Shown here in pieces: positions 19,917 through 29,574 of a DNA stretch of 64,000 nucleotides (positions are counted from its first letter, which is position 1; every line of letters begins with the position of its first letter). The stretch is from NCBI RefSeq assembly GCF_022024055.1, contig NZ_CP091788.1, forward strand, positions 2,294,001-2,358,000, in the 5' to 3' direction. The position numbers were made by a program, and so were the translations under genes. Source of the DNA: Prevotella sp. E2-28 (lineage in GTDB: Bacteria > Bacteroidota > Bacteroidia > Bacteroidales > Bacteroidaceae). Under the pieces are notes generated by a model, which made no database searches, was not told the DNA's origin, and saw nothing but the letters and a program-made list of their open reading frames with translations.

Positions 19917-21761
19917 TTATTCAACAGTCACTGATTTTGCCAAGTTTCTTGGCTGATCAACATTTTTACCTTTACAAACTGCTACATGATAGGACAACAA
20001 TTGAAGCGGAATTGTAGCCACTAACGGTTCCAAACATTCCATAACGTCTGGCAACTCAATTACCTCATCGGCAATCTTTGCTATCGTATCATCGCCCTTT
20101 GTCACCAAAGCAATTACCCTACCCTTACGAGCCTTTATCTCCTGAATATTTGAAAGCACCTTCTCATACATGGCATCCTGAGTCGCAATAACCACAACAG
20201 GCATATCCGAGTCTATCAGGGCAATCGGACCATGTTTCATCTCTGCAGCAGGATAACCCTCTGCATGAATATAAGAAATTTCTTTCAGTTTCAATGCACC
20301 TTCCAATGCTACTGGATATGAGAAGCCACGTCCCAAATACAAGAAGTTATGGGCATAGGTAAACGTACGTGCCAAGTCTGCCACTTTATCATTCACCTTG
20401 AGCACTTCACGAATCTTATCAGGTATCTCGCTAAGTCCCTTCACAACCTTCAGATACTCTTCACGATCAATGGTTCCCTTTGCCTCACCCATTGCCAAAG
20501 CAATCATTGTAAGTACCAAAACCTGACCAGTGAAAGCCTTTGTTGATGCCACACCAATCTCAGGGCCAACATGAATATATGTACCTGTATCTGTAGCACG
20601 AGGTATGCTGGAACCAATGGCATTACAAACACCATAGATAAAGGCTCCACGCTCCTTAGCCAATTGAATGGCAGCCAATGTATCAGCAGTCTCACCACTT
20701 TGCGAGATGGCGATGACGACATCATCTTTTCCAACTACAGGGTTACGGTAGCGGAACTCTGACGCATATTCCACTTCTACGGGGATGCGACAGAACGTCT
20801 CAATAAGTTGCTTACCAATCAATCCTGCATGCCAAGAAGTGCCACAAGCCACAATCACTACGCGCTTAGCATTAAGCATCTGACGACGATAGTCTATCAA
20901 TGCCGAAAGCGTAACATGATCAGCTTCCATGTTGACACGACCACGCATACAGTTGGTCAGGCAATCGGGCTGCTCAAAAATTTCCTTCAGCATGAAGTGC
21001 GGATAACCGCCCTTCTCTATTTGGCCCAGGTCAATATCTACGGTCTTCACTGCGAGTTCCTGTTCCTCACCTAGAATGCTAAATACTTTTAATTCCTCAC
21101 CCAGACGAATCAATGCAACATTACCGTCCTCCAGATAAACGACCTTATCAGTATATTCCACAATGGGACTGGCATCACTGCCCAAGAAGAACTCATCCTT
21201 ACCGATACCTACCACCAGCGGACTCTGCTTACGAGCAGCAACGATCTGATTTGGTTCTCGCTTATCAATGATAGCAATAGCATAGGCACCAATCACCTGA
21301 TAGAGTGCAACCTGTACTGCTTCCAGCAGGGAGATGTTCTTCTTTACCATAACATATTCCACCAGTTGAACCAGTACTTCCGTATCGGTATCACTTTGGA
21401 ACTTCACACCTTTTGAAATAAGCTTTGCCTTAATATCAGCATAGTTTTCAATGATGCCATTATGAATAATAGCCAGATTTTTACTCTGCGAATAGTGTGG
21501 ATGAGCATTACGAGCAGATGGCTCACCATGAGTAGCCCAACGGGTATGTGCTATACCAATGTTTCCGCTTACATCCTTATCAGTACAATATTCAGTCAGG
21601 TTATCAACCTTTCCTTTGGCTTTATAGACATTCAACTGTCCATCATTGCCAATCATTGCGACACCTGCAGAGTCATAACCACGATACTCCAGACGTCTCA
21701 GTCCTTTAATCAATATGGGGTAAGCTTCTTTTTTTCCTATATATCCTACTATTCCACACAT
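19917..21761 (-). CDS. glmS: Glutamine-fructose-6-phosphate aminotransferase (isomerizing)
   Basis: 614 aa, normal length. It makes glucosamine 6-phosphate for peptidoglycan and lipopolysaccharide. The N-terminal Ntn-type glutaminase starts MCGIVGYIG, with Cys2 exposed after Met removal, and has the HTRWATHG motif. Two SIS sugar-isomerase domains follow (SQSGETADTLAA; KHGPIALID) and the C-terminus ends in NLAKSVTVE, which is diagnostic of GlmS. No glmS ribozyme is expected in this phylum and none is evident upstream. Confidence 0.97.
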   Translation of the reverse strand: MCGIVGYIGKKEAYPILIKGLRRLEYRGYDSAGVAMIGNDGQLNVYKAKGKVDNLTEYCTDKDVSGNIGIAHTRWATHGEPSARNAHPHYSQSKNLAIIHNGIIENYADIKAKLISKGVKFQSDTDTEVLVQLVEYVMVKKNISLLEAVQVALYQVIGAYAIAIIDKREPNQIVAARKQSPLVVGIGKDEFFLGSDASPIVEYTDKVVYLEDGNVALIRLGEELKVFSILGEEQELAVKTVDIDLGQIEKGGYPHFMLKEIFEQPDCLTNCMRGRVNMEADHVTLSALIDYRRQMLNAKRVVIVACGTSWHAGLIGKQLIETFCRIPVEVEYASEFRYRNPVVGKDDVVIAISQSGETADTLAAIQLAKERGAFIYGVCNAIGSSIPRATDTGTYIHVGPEIGVASTKAFTGQVLVLTMIALAMGEAKGTIDREEYLKVVKGLSEIPDKIREVLKVNDKVADLARTFTYAHNFLYLGRGFSYPVALEGALKLKEISYIHAEGYPAAEMKHGPIALIDSDMPVVVIATQDAMYEKVLSNIQEIKARKGRVIALVTKGDDTIAKIADEVIELPDVMECLEPLVATIPLQLLSYHVAVCKGKNVDQPRNLAKSVTVE

Positions 21762-21794
21762 ATATTATTTCTACTATTTGAGTTTTTGTTTACA

Positions 21795-21824
21795 TAAAAA
21801 AAGATTGGGAAATACGTCCCAACC
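21795..21824 (-). terminator. Terminator of the export lipoprotein gene
   Basis: On the minus strand AGGTTGGGA pairs with TCCCAATCT around a short loop, followed by a run of seven T. It separates this gene from glmS. Confidence 0.85.
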
Positions 21825-21831
21825 TTTTATA

Positions 21832-22629
21832 TTATCTCAATATATTATAAAGTAGCGACGTCAATGAAATAAGGATAGATGTTGCAGAGAACCAAAGCGT
21901 CGTCATACTACCAACACTTGAATTCTGAGCCTTCACCTTGTTTGGCGTCACATATATCACATCGTTCTGTTGCAAATAGAAATACGGAGAATTGATGATG
22001 TCGGCATCCGTCAAGTCGAACACATGAATAGATTTCTGACCTGAAGCATCTTCACGTATCAACTGCACGTTCTTACGTTGTCCATAGATAGTCAAATCAC
22101 CTGCTTGTGCCAAAGCCTCAAGGATTGAGATCTTTTCACGTGACACAGTAAATGTACCTGGACGAGCCACCTCACCGATAACCGATATCTGATAACCTGT
22201 CATGCGTACCGTCACAATAGGGTTCTCGACTGCCGACATATAAGGTTGGATTTTCTCCTGAATCATCTTCTCACATTCAGACTTTGTCAGTCCGCCTACG
22301 TGAATCTGTCCTAGGATAGGATAGTTGATATTTCCCTCATTATCGACTAGATAAGTCTGAAGCATAGCCTGAGAATAAGAAGAGCGTTGACCGGCCGTCA
22401 TAGGCGTAGGCACGGTCAGATTGAAAGGCACGGCCGCCTCATCATTGGTAGTACTTACCGTTATTGTCAACTGATCTTTTGGCATGATGCGTGCATCATA
22501 CAAATATTGTGACTTTGACAAATCTATCTCTTCTGAATTCTGGAAATAAGCAACGTGTTTATGGCTTGCACAACTTGCAAGTGTCACAACTGCCACAACC
22601 AGCAAAAGACATTTGTTAAGAAGCTTCAT
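21832..22629 (-). CDS. Polysaccharide export lipoprotein (EpsA/Wza type)
   Basis: 265 aa. Lipoprotein signal with lipobox LASC, then a polysaccharide-export (Poly_export) domain, then SLBB-like domains (GYQISVIGEVARPGTFTV), and a C-terminal hydrophobic helix (WFSATSILISLTSLLY). It forms the outer-membrane or periplasmic part of a capsule/exopolysaccharide secretion channel. No Wzc-like kinase or glycosyltransferase cluster is next to it, so it is an isolated copy. The start MKLLNK at 22629 gives a normal signal peptide. Confidence 0.87.
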   Translation of the reverse strand: MKLLNKCLLLVVAVVTLASCASHKHVAYFQNSEEIDLSKSQYLYDARIMPKDQLTITVSTTNDEAAVPFNLTVPTPMTAGQRSSYSQAMLQTYLVDNEGNINYPILGQIHVGGLTKSECEKMIQEKIQPYMSAVENPIVTVRMTGYQISVIGEVARPGTFTVSREKISILEALAQAGDLTIYGQRKNVQLIREDASGQKSIHVFDLTDADIINSPYFYLQQNDVIYVTPNKVKAQNSSVGSMTTLWFSATSILISLTSLLYNILR

Positions 22630-22654
22630 TCTAAAAATCATTTATTTCCGCGTG

Positions 22655-22686
22655 CAAAATTACTGCTATTTTTCGATATACGCAAA
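22655..22686 (-). promoter_or_regulatory. Promoter of the export lipoprotein gene
   Basis: Minus-strand TTTG (22683-22686), 20-base spacer, TAATTTTG (22655-22662). The -33 element abuts the uxaC terminator. Confidence 0.78.
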
Positions 22687-22717
22687 AAAAGGAGGAGTTT
22701 TTTACAAAACCCCTCCT
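22684..22717 (-). terminator. Terminator of uxaC
   Basis: On the minus strand AGGAGG-G-GTTTT pairs with AAAAC-T-CCTCCT, followed by seven T. Confidence 0.85.
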
Positions 22718-22748
22718 ATTTTTATTGATAGAACTTAACTTCACTTGA

Positions 22749-24155
22749 TTAATAGAACTTAAAGTATCTACGTGCATTATTGTAAGAAATATCCTCAACC
22801 ATACGCGCCAATGTCTCGCGATCATCAGGCAACAATCCTTTCTCAACATCGTTACCCAGGATATTACAGAGAATACGACGGAAATACTCGTGACGAGGGT
22901 ATGAAAGGAACGAGCGAGAGTCTGTCAGCATACCAACGAAACGACTCAGCAGTCCAAGCACAGAGAGAGCATTCATCTGTTTAATCATGCCGTCCATCTG
23001 GTCATTGAACCACCAGCCAGATCCAAACTGAATCTTTCCTGGCTCGCCACCCTGGAAATTACCCAGCATTGTAGCTATCACCTCGTTGGCGCAAGGGTTC
23101 AATGTATATAATATGGTACGCGTAAGTTTATCCTCCATATTCAGCTTATTGAGGAACTTTGACATAGCCTTGGCTGTATTGAACTCACCGATAGAGTCAA
23201 AACCTGTGTCAGGACCCAGTTGATTATACATCTTCGTATTGTTATCACGAATAGCACCATAGTGGAACTGCTGCGTCCAGTCGGCATCAGCATCCATCTC
23301 AGCCATCACCGTGAGGAAACAATTCTTGAACTGTCGAATCTCCATCTGAGACAACTGCTGTCCGCGCATAGCCTTCTCAAAGATGGTCTCAATCTGGGAG
23401 TCGGTATAATCCTCATCATAGAACTCCTCAATACCGTGGTCAGAGAGCTTACAGCCGTTCTCTGCGAAGAAATCGTGACGCTTCTTCAGGGCATCTACCA
23501 TATCAGCAAACTTCACGATGTTCACGCCAGACACCTCAGCCAACTGCTCAATGTATTTTGAGAATTCGGGCTTCTCAATGTTCATGGCTTTATCAGGACG
23601 CCATGCGGGAATCATTATGGGATCATCAGCAGCCTTGTTGCGTGCATACTCAATATGGTTGTGAAGGTCATCAACGGGATCATCAGTAGTACATACACAC
23701 TCTACGTTATAGTGCTTCATCAGACCACGAGCAGAGAACTCTGGCTGCTTCAACTTCTCATTACACTCATCGAAAATCTCACGAGCAGTCTTTGGACTCA
23801 ACTGTTTCTCAATACCGAAAGCCGTTTTCAGTTCCAAGTGTGTCCAGTGATACAATGGGTTACGGAAAGTATAAGGCACTGTCTCGGCCCACTTTTCGAA
23901 CTTCTCCCAGTCGCTGGTGTCCTTACCTGTGCAGTATTTCTCATCTACACCGTTGGTACGCATAGCACGCCACTTGTAGTGGTCGCCGCCCAGCCACAGT
24001 TCTGTGATGCTCTTAAACTTATGATCGTTAGCCACCATCTCAGGAATCAGGTGACAATGATAGTCAATAATCGGCATCTTAGCCGCATGGTTGTGATACA
24101 AGTCCTGGGCTACTTCCGTTTCCAGAACAAAGTTCTTGTCATTGAATTGTTTCAT
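22749..24155 (-). CDS. uxaC: Glucuronate (uronate) isomerase
   Basis: 468 aa, normal for the family. It converts D-glucuronate to D-fructuronate and D-galacturonate to D-tagaturonate, feeding the KDG route (kdgK and kdgA in this window). The amidohydrolase-like metal motif DYHCHLIPE is at residues about 31-39; the C-terminal SFLSYPRHEYFRRILCN and ISYNNARRYF blocks are typical. Lies 36 bases after trpS with no promoter seen between, so it is probably co-transcribed with that unrelated gene. Confidence 0.95.
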   Translation of the reverse strand: MKQFNDKNFVLETEVAQDLYHNHAAKMPIIDYHCHLIPEMVANDHKFKSITELWLGGDHYKWRAMRTNGVDEKYCTGKDTSDWEKFEKWAETVPYTFRNPLYHWTHLELKTAFGIEKQLSPKTAREIFDECNEKLKQPEFSARGLMKHYNVECVCTTDDPVDDLHNHIEYARNKAADDPIMIPAWRPDKAMNIEKPEFSKYIEQLAEVSGVNIVKFADMVDALKKRHDFFAENGCKLSDHGIEEFYDEDYTDSQIETIFEKAMRGQQLSQMEIRQFKNCFLTVMAEMDADADWTQQFHYGAIRDNNTKMYNQLGPDTGFDSIGEFNTAKAMSKFLNKLNMEDKLTRTILYTLNPCANEVIATMLGNFQGGEPGKIQFGSGWWFNDQMDGMIKQMNALSVLGLLSRFVGMLTDSRSFLSYPRHEYFRRILCNILGNDVEKGLLPDDRETLARMVEDISYNNARRYFKFY

Positions 24156-24191
24156 TGATCTTATGTTTTAAGTGGTTAATAGGATTATATC

Positions 24192-25235
24192 TTATCCGAA
24201 ATAGTCTATCTGCATAGCCTTGCGCACCTCGCTCATGGTTTGTGCACCCACCTCACGAGCGACCTCCGTACCCTTCTTCAGGATATTGTAAATCTCAGGA
24301 ATATCCTTCTCCAGTTCAGCCCTACGCTGACGCATAGGCTCAAGGTATTGGTTCAGCACTTCATTAAGGAACTTCTTACATTTCATATCACCCAAACCAC
24401 CACGAGTGTAGTGCTCCTTTAGCTCGTCCAGATTCTGATACTCTGGCCAGAAGTTCTTAAAGTCCTCGTCAGTAGAGAAGGCATCTAGATAAGTAAATAC
24501 TGCATTACCCTCTACATGTCCTGGGTCTGAAACGTTCAGGTGAGTGGGGTCAGTATACATTGAGCGCACCTTCTGCCAAACCTCGTCGGCTGAGTCAGAT
24601 AGATAGATACAGTTACCCAGACTCTTTGACATTTTTTCCTTACCATCAGTACCTGGCAGACGACGAGCCGTCAGATTCTCAGGCAACATAATGTTGGGTT
24701 CTACTAGTACCTTACCGTAAGTATTATTGAAACGATTTACCAGTTCACGTGTTACTTCCAACATTGGCTCCTGATCCTCACCTGCAGGAACGGTCGTAGC
24801 CTTAAACAGCGTGATGTCAGCAGCCTGACTCACAGGATAGCAGAAAAATCCCAGAGGGATATTAGCCTCAAAGTTGCGCATTTTTATCTCCGTCTTCACC
24901 GTTGGGTTACGCTGTACACGACTCACAGTAATCAGGTTCATCAGATATGTTGTCAACTCTGCCAACTCTGGTATTTGACTCTGTATGAAGATAGTACATT
25001 TATTTGGGTCAAGTCCTGCTGAGAGATAATCTAGTGCCACCTGAGTGATGCTATTTCTGATTTTCTCAGGGTTATCAGCATTATCTGTGAGTGCCTGAAC
25101 ATCAGCCATAAACACAAACATCTTATCATAATCGCCAGCATTCTGCAGTTCCACACGACGGCGCAGTGAGCCCACGAAATGTCCCAGATGCAACTTACCA
25201 GTAGGACGGTCGCCCGTCAAAATTACTTTTCCCAT
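24192..25235 (-). CDS. trpS: Tryptophanyl-tRNA synthetase
   Basis: 347 aa. Class I synthetase: the HIGH motif is HLGH (residues 16-19, in [13 protein letters not shown]) and the KMSKS motif is visible near residue 199. It charges tRNA-Trp in the cytoplasm. It has a strong promoter ending inside the tail of the preceding gene. Followed after 36 bases by uxaC. Confidence 0.96.
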   Translation of the reverse strand: MGKVILTGDRPTGKLHLGHFVGSLRRRVELQNAGDYDKMFVFMADVQALTDNADNPEKIRNSITQVALDYLSAGLDPNKCTIFIQSQIPELAELTTYLMNLITVSRVQRNPTVKTEIKMRNFEANIPLGFFCYPVSQAADITLFKATTVPAGEDQEPMLEVTRELVNRFNNTYGKVLVEPNIMLPENLTARRLPGTDGKEKMSKSLGNCIYLSDSADEVWQKVRSMYTDPTHLNVSDPGHVEGNAVFTYLDAFSTDEDFKNFWPEYQNLDELKEHYTRGGLGDMKCKKFLNEVLNQYLEPMRQRRAELEKDIPEIYNILKKGTEVAREVGAQTMSEVRKAMQIDYFG

Positions 25236-25271
25236 TGTTGTCTATTTTCGTTTAGTATTTCTTTTGAGCTG

Positions 25272-25303
25272 CAAAATTACGAAAAAACAAGGAATAAGCC
25301 AAA
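25272..25303 (-). promoter_or_regulatory. Promoter of trpS
   Basis: Minus-strand TTTG (25300-25303), 20-base spacer, TAATTTTG (25272-25279). It begins directly at the stop codon of the LD-carboxypeptidase gene (25304). Confidence 0.8.
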
Positions 25304-26317
25304 TTATTCCCCTTGATTCTTGTAATTTCTTTTTAGACTTGTTCCAGTATCATCAACTCGAAGAATTACCCTACTCCCCTCCACCATAGGATAGTTCAAC
25401 CCGCTATGATGACCCACGGGAAAATCGTAACATACAGGAATAGCATAATGTTGCAGGTACTCATGCAGCATTTCATACATATCAGCGAAGCCGTTCTCAG
25501 GACTTTTATACTTAGAGAAATGGCCCACTATAACGCCTTTCAGTTTCTCCAACACACCGCGTATTTCCAACTGATGGAACATACGATCAACTTTCGACAT
25601 ACCCTCGCCCGTATCCTCAATAAACAATATCAGGCCTTCGTCTGCACGGTTCAGGAAATCATACTCAGAGCTTGCCAAACCACAAAGAACGGAGAGGTTT
25701 CCTCCCACCAATATTCCACTCGCCTCACCCTTTTGATTCTGTGGATGCGCAGGCACCTGATACTCGGGTATTTCTCCCTGTAGCGCACGCCTTAAAATGG
25801 CATTCACAGCATCACGTTCACCTTTCATGGAAATACCGTCACACATAGAGCAGTGGATGCTCATTACGCCCGCCGCAACCTCTGCACTATGCAAGGCCGT
25901 TATGTCACTAAAGCCCATCACCCATTTCGGATGCTTACTAAATTCTTCTATGGGAATACGTTTCAACACCTGCACGGCTCCATCACCGCCACGACTACAC
26001 ATTATCGCCTTCACCGTCGAGTCTCTCAGTGCCCATAGCATATCTGCTGCCCGTTCATCAGCTGTTCCTGCGAATCCGTGATAATTACTTGTGGCATGAG
26101 GTCCCACCACAGGCACATATCCCCACTCTTTTAGAGTTTCGCAGCCTTTAACGATTGTCATCGAATCTGGCGTGCTGGATGGTGACACTATTGCAATCGT
26201 ATCACCAGCCTTCAACGTCGCAGGCATCACAATCTCCTGCTGCGCCTTTGTACTCAACCCCATGGCCATCAGAAGCCATAGTATTATGCATTGTTTAAAA
26301 GCTATATTTTTTCTCAT
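25304..26317 (-). CDS. LD-carboxypeptidase (peptidase S66), exported
   Basis: 337 aa with a Sec signal peptide (1-25, ends TKAQ). It trims the terminal D-Ala from tetrapeptide stems in peptidoglycan recycling; here export suggests a periplasmic form, whereas E. coli LdcA is cytoplasmic. Family triad: Ser137 in GFSDIT, Glu234 in FIEDTGEG and His303 in VGHHSGLNYP. Lies 17 bases downstream of the patatin gene, in one unit. Confidence 0.88.
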   Translation of the reverse strand: MRKNIAFKQCIILWLLMAMGLSTKAQQEIVMPATLKAGDTIAIVSPSSTPDSMTIVKGCETLKEWGYVPVVGPHATSNYHGFAGTADERAADMLWALRDSTVKAIMCSRGGDGAVQVLKRIPIEEFSKHPKWVMGFSDITALHSAEVAAGVMSIHCSMCDGISMKGERDAVNAILRRALQGEIPEYQVPAHPQNQKGEASGILVGGNLSVLCGLASSEYDFLNRADEGLILFIEDTGEGMSKVDRMFHQLEIRGVLEKLKGVIVGHFSKYKSPENGFADMYEMLHEYLQHYAIPVCYDFPVGHHSGLNYPMVEGSRVILRVDDTGTSLKRNYKNQGE

Positions 26318-26334
26318 CTGTTTACAAGAGACCC

Positions 26335-27186
26335 TTAGAATTGATAGGATTGGCAGAACTTCTCACCCTCGCGAAAGCCCTCTTCGTAAAGGCGCTCCAA
26401 TTTTTCGACATCGCTACAGGTACGGCCAACTTCCATCTTACGCTGAGGACGGATAACAAGGATTTCCCCCCAACGTTCCATGCGTTCCACCATTTCCAAC
26501 TGCTCATTATAGACTTCAACACGATGACTCAAAGCTACGCGCAGACGGGGGAATTCCTTATATATAATTGGTGGTATCTTTACGTCAGGCTCTGAGGAAC
26601 GATAGCCTTTATTACGAGTCATCACCACGATATTAAACGGATGTCCTTGACCAGTAGCTCGAAGCACTGGAATAGAATCAACGATACCACCATCAAGCAT
26701 AGGGATACCGTCAACCTTAGTAATCTGAGCGACATAAGGGAGCGAACTGCTAGCTTTGGCTATAGCCGTGAGGCGACGGCCATCTTGCTTCTCACTAAGA
26801 TATTCCGCCTGACCTGTGAGACAATTGGTTGTAACCATCTCGTAGATAGCCGGATTATCGGCATAAGTCTTATAGTCAAAAGGTATAATCTCCGCAGGGA
26901 AGCGCTCATAAAGGATATTTGGATCAAAGATACTACCCCGTTCTATCAAGTGCTTAAGAGATATATAGCCATACTTACGCAGCATATCGATATTCGAGTA
27001 ACGAGCACGACGAGGCTGGCGGCTCATATACGAGAGTCCGTTACAGGCTCCCGCTGAGACAGCTGCGACATAGGGGAAATACAATTCGTATTTCATAAAA
27101 GCATCAAGGACACCACTGGTAAACACACCGCGCATGCCACCTCCTTCAAGCACTAACCCCGTATGTCGTTCCAAACGATGAATCAT
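26335..27186 (-). CDS. Patatin-like phospholipase
   Basis: 283 aa. The oxyanion-hole motif LEGGGMRGVFTSGVLD (15-30) is followed by the nucleophile Ser in AVSAGACNG (Ala replaces the first Gly of GxSxG) and the catalytic Asp in LDGGIVDSIP. It hydrolyses lipid acyl chains; the substrate is unknown. No signal peptide, so cytoplasmic. Its promoter overlaps the divergent aminopeptidase promoter. Confidence 0.87.
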   Translation of the reverse strand: MIHRLERHTGLVLEGGGMRGVFTSGVLDAFMKYELYFPYVAAVSAGACNGLSYMSRQPRRARYSNIDMLRKYGYISLKHLIERGSIFDPNILYERFPAEIIPFDYKTYADNPAIYEMVTTNCLTGQAEYLSEKQDGRRLTAIAKASSSLPYVAQITKVDGIPMLDGGIVDSIPVLRATGQGHPFNIVVMTRNKGYRSSEPDVKIPPIIYKEFPRLRVALSHRVEVYNEQLEMVERMERWGEILVIRPQRKMEVGRTCSDVEKLERLYEEGFREGEKFCQSYQF

Positions 27187-27209
27187 AGCTCTTTAACAAT
27201 AATTTGATG

Positions 27210-27217
27210 CAAAGATA
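27210..27217 (-). promoter_or_regulatory. -7 element of the patatin-LD-carboxypeptidase unit
   Basis: Minus-strand TATCTTTG. The -33 element is weak. Confidence 0.6.
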
Positions 27218-27239
27218 ATAACATTTTAATAAAAATGAG

Positions 27240-27247
27240 TAACTTTG
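27240..27247 (+). promoter_or_regulatory. -7 element of the aminopeptidase P gene
   Basis: TAACTTTG, 22 bases before the ATG, back to back with the divergent patatin promoter (only 22 bases between the two elements). Confidence 0.65.
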
Positions 27248-27269
27248 CAGGAAAAATAAGAATAATCGT

Positions 27270-28664
27270 ATGTTTGACAAAGAAACTTATATTAGACGTC
27301 GCACAGAGTTGAAGCGACTGGTAGGCAGCGGAATTGTTCTGCTGTTTGGCAACAACGAGGCACCTGCCAACTATCCTGCCAACGGCTATGCCCCATTTCG
27401 TCAGGATTCATCATTTCTATATTACTTCGGTCAACACCGTGACGGACTGGTAGGTGTCATTGACATTGACAACGATGAGGAATGGCTCTTCGGTGATGAT
27501 ATTGATGTTGAGGACATCGTATGGATGGGTTATACCCCTAGCGTAGCAGATCTTGCCGCAGAGGTGGGCATCAACAAGACTGCCCCAATGTCGAAGCTTA
27601 AGGATTTTCTTAATCGTAAATCGACAAATGGTAAATCCTATCACTTCCTGCCCCCCTACCGTCACGACACAAAGATCCAAATCATGGATCTGCTGGGCAT
27701 TCACCCCTCAAAGCAAAAAGAGGCCGCCAGCATAGACCTGATTAAGGCTGTTGTTAAAATGCGTGCTACAAAGGAGCCACAGGAAATTGAGGCTATAGAA
27801 AAGGCATGCAACGTAGGCTATGCAATGCATACCACAGCCCAGTTGCTTATCAAACCTGGAGTAACAGAGCGTTTCATCGGCGGTCAAGTGGACGGCATTG
27901 CCCGTTCATTGGCTCAAGGTGTTAGCTTTGCTACCATCTTCAGTCAGCACGGCGAGATTATGCATGGCAACCCAAGCGATGCCCCTTTAGAGGACGGCCG
28001 ACTGGTATTATGCGATGCAGGTTGCGAACTGAATGATTACTGTTCTGACAATACCCGCACAATGCCTGTCAACGGCAAGTTCACCCAACGTCAGCTGGAA
28101 ATTTACTCTATCGTGGAAGCATGTCACGATTACGTGCTAGAGGTGGCTAAGCCTGGCGTAAAATATATGGATGTACACTTTGCCGTATGCCGTCTGATGA
28201 CAGACAGGCTGAAAGAACTCGGTTTGATGAAGGGCGATACAGAAGAAGCTGTTCGCGCTGGTGCCCATGCCATGTTCTTACCTCACGGATTGGGACACAT
28301 GATGGGTATGGACGTACATGATATGGAAGGCCTTGGCCAGATTTACGTGGGCTTTGATGAAGAGACACGTCCTAATCTGGAACAGTTTGGTACCAACTGT
28401 TTGCGTATGGGTCGCAAGTTAGAACCAGGCTTTGTAGTAACAGATGAGCCTGGTATCTACTTCATCCCCCACCTCATCGACCTGTGGAAAAAGGAAGGCC
28501 ACTGCAAGGAGTTCCTGAACTTCGACCTGCTGGAGACCTATAAGGACTTTGGTGGCATCCGCATCGAAGATGACCTGCTGATTACAGAGGATGGCTGCCG
28601 ATTCCTTGGAGAAAAGAGAATCCCCTACCACCCGAAGGAGGTAGAGGAATTCATGGCGAAATAA
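27270..28664 (+). CDS. pepP: Xaa-Pro aminopeptidase (M24B, PepP-like)
   Basis: 464 aa. Removes N-terminal residues before proline. An N-terminal AMP_N domain (1-150) is followed by the pita-bread metallopeptidase. The two-metal ligands are visible in LCDAG (Asp), CSDNTRT (Asp), LPHGLGHMMGMDVHD (His), VTDEPGIY (Glu) and IRIEDD (Glu). No signal peptide. Ends 15 bases from a convergent gene. Confidence 0.9.
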   Translation: MFDKETYIRRRTELKRLVGSGIVLLFGNNEAPANYPANGYAPFRQDSSFLYYFGQHRDGLVGVIDIDNDEEWLFGDDIDVEDIVWMGYTPSVADLAAEVGINKTAPMSKLKDFLNRKSTNGKSYHFLPPYRHDTKIQIMDLLGIHPSKQKEAASIDLIKAVVKMRATKEPQEIEAIEKACNVGYAMHTTAQLLIKPGVTERFIGGQVDGIARSLAQGVSFATIFSQHGEIMHGNPSDAPLEDGRLVLCDAGCELNDYCSDNTRTMPVNGKFTQRQLEIYSIVEACHDYVLEVAKPGVKYMDVHFAVCRLMTDRLKELGLMKGDTEEAVRAGAHAMFLPHGLGHMMGMDVHDMEGLGQIYVGFDEETRPNLEQFGTNCLRMGRKLEPGFVVTDEPGIYFIPHLIDLWKKEGHCKEFLNFDLLETYKDFGGIRIEDDLLITEDGCRFLGEKRIPYHPKEVEEFMAK

Positions 28665-28679
28665 AAGTCTGTTCGTTTG

Positions 28680-29288
28680 CTACTTAACAGTAACACCTTT
28701 CGACTCCAATATTTGTTTGCGATGAGCTAAGCGAGCTTTTGTAAACTTTCGCATTTTCTCCTCCTCGCTATCATTGGGGTTAATATCCACTTTGACGGTT
28801 CCAGAAGTGCCACCTATCTCTTTTAATTTAGAGATAGTGGCCTCTGCATCGGCTTTTACCTTACCTGTGCCGCTACATATATGGCACTGCCACTTATTTA
28901 CTCGCGAGCCGTTACACTGGTTGCACACATATTTACCTGCAGCACCACATTTCCAACATGCTATCTGACCTGTTTTTTTACACTTCTCGCAATCAGGTGT
29001 ACCTTTACCGCCACACCACTGGCATTCTCTCCACTCATCTTTAACTTGTGTGCCACCACGTCCATTACAATGTGCACAAGATATCTGTCCCGTGCCGCCA
29101 CAGTCGTTGCAACGCACCATTTTCTTACCTAAGCAGAAGTCGCATTCACGATAACCTTCTCCTTTACAGAAAGCACATGTGCGCTCTTCCAAACCCGTTC
29201 CTTTACAATTGTCACAGTCCTTTGTCTGTGCCTGAGCGCATAACGATGCTATCGTCATCATTATACAAATAAGAAATGACCTTTTCAT
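28680..29288 (-). CDS. Exported cysteine-rich protein with ten CxxC (DnaJ zinc-ribbon-like) motifs
   Basis: 202 aa from MKRSFLIC. A Sec signal peptide (ends AQAQ) is followed by ten CxxC pairs, most in the form CxxCxGxG seen in the DnaJ central domain (for example CKGTG, CGGTG, CNGRG). There is no J-domain and no C-terminal DnaJ substrate domain; the last ~60 residues are charged and helical. Five zinc sites are possible. Cysteine clusters are unusual in an exported protein, so metal binding or disulfide chemistry in the periplasm is inferred. It sits with two other small envelope proteins. Confidence 0.75.
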   Translation of the reverse strand: MKRSFLICIMMTIASLCAQAQTKDCDNCKGTGLEERTCAFCKGEGYRECDFCLGKKMVRCNDCGGTGQISCAHCNGRGGTQVKDEWRECQWCGGKGTPDCEKCKKTGQIACWKCGAAGKYVCNQCNGSRVNKWQCHICSGTGKVKADAEATISKLKEIGGTSGTVKVDINPNDSEEEKMRKFTKARLAHRKQILESKGVTVK

Positions 29289-29337
29289 AATCATATAGTT
29301 TTATGTTTTTGTTATTATCTGCAGGCGTAATGCCTCA

Positions 29338-29574
29338 TTAGTGGGAATAATTATAGAAAATCAATATAAAAGCTATTGTAAAGAGGATAAACACAAGGAG
29401 AGCCAAGACTCCATTCCTTGTGGACTTACGTGAACGGTCACCCTTCCAGTCTCCATATATCATATCACGATTGACGGGGTCATTAAACCACCTTGATGAT
29501 TCGTTCATCATCTGCTGATCTCTCAACTGCTGATCAGTCTGAGCTTGTATCATATTGTCGTCCATAGGAATCAT
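29338..29574 (-). CDS. Small C-tail-anchored membrane protein, unknown
   Basis: 78 aa. A soluble, Gln/Asn/Asp-rich N-terminus, a basic patch (KGDRSRKSTR) and one C-terminal membrane span (about 53-74). The start at 29574 is chosen because its ATG overlaps the TGA of the preceding (broken) gene as ATGA; an internal ATG at 29565 is an alternative. No recognised family. Confidence 0.6.
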   Translation of the reverse strand: MIPMDDNMIQAQTDQQLRDQQMMNESSRWFNDPVNRDMIYGDWKGDRSRKSTRNGVLALLVFILFTIAFILIFYNYSH

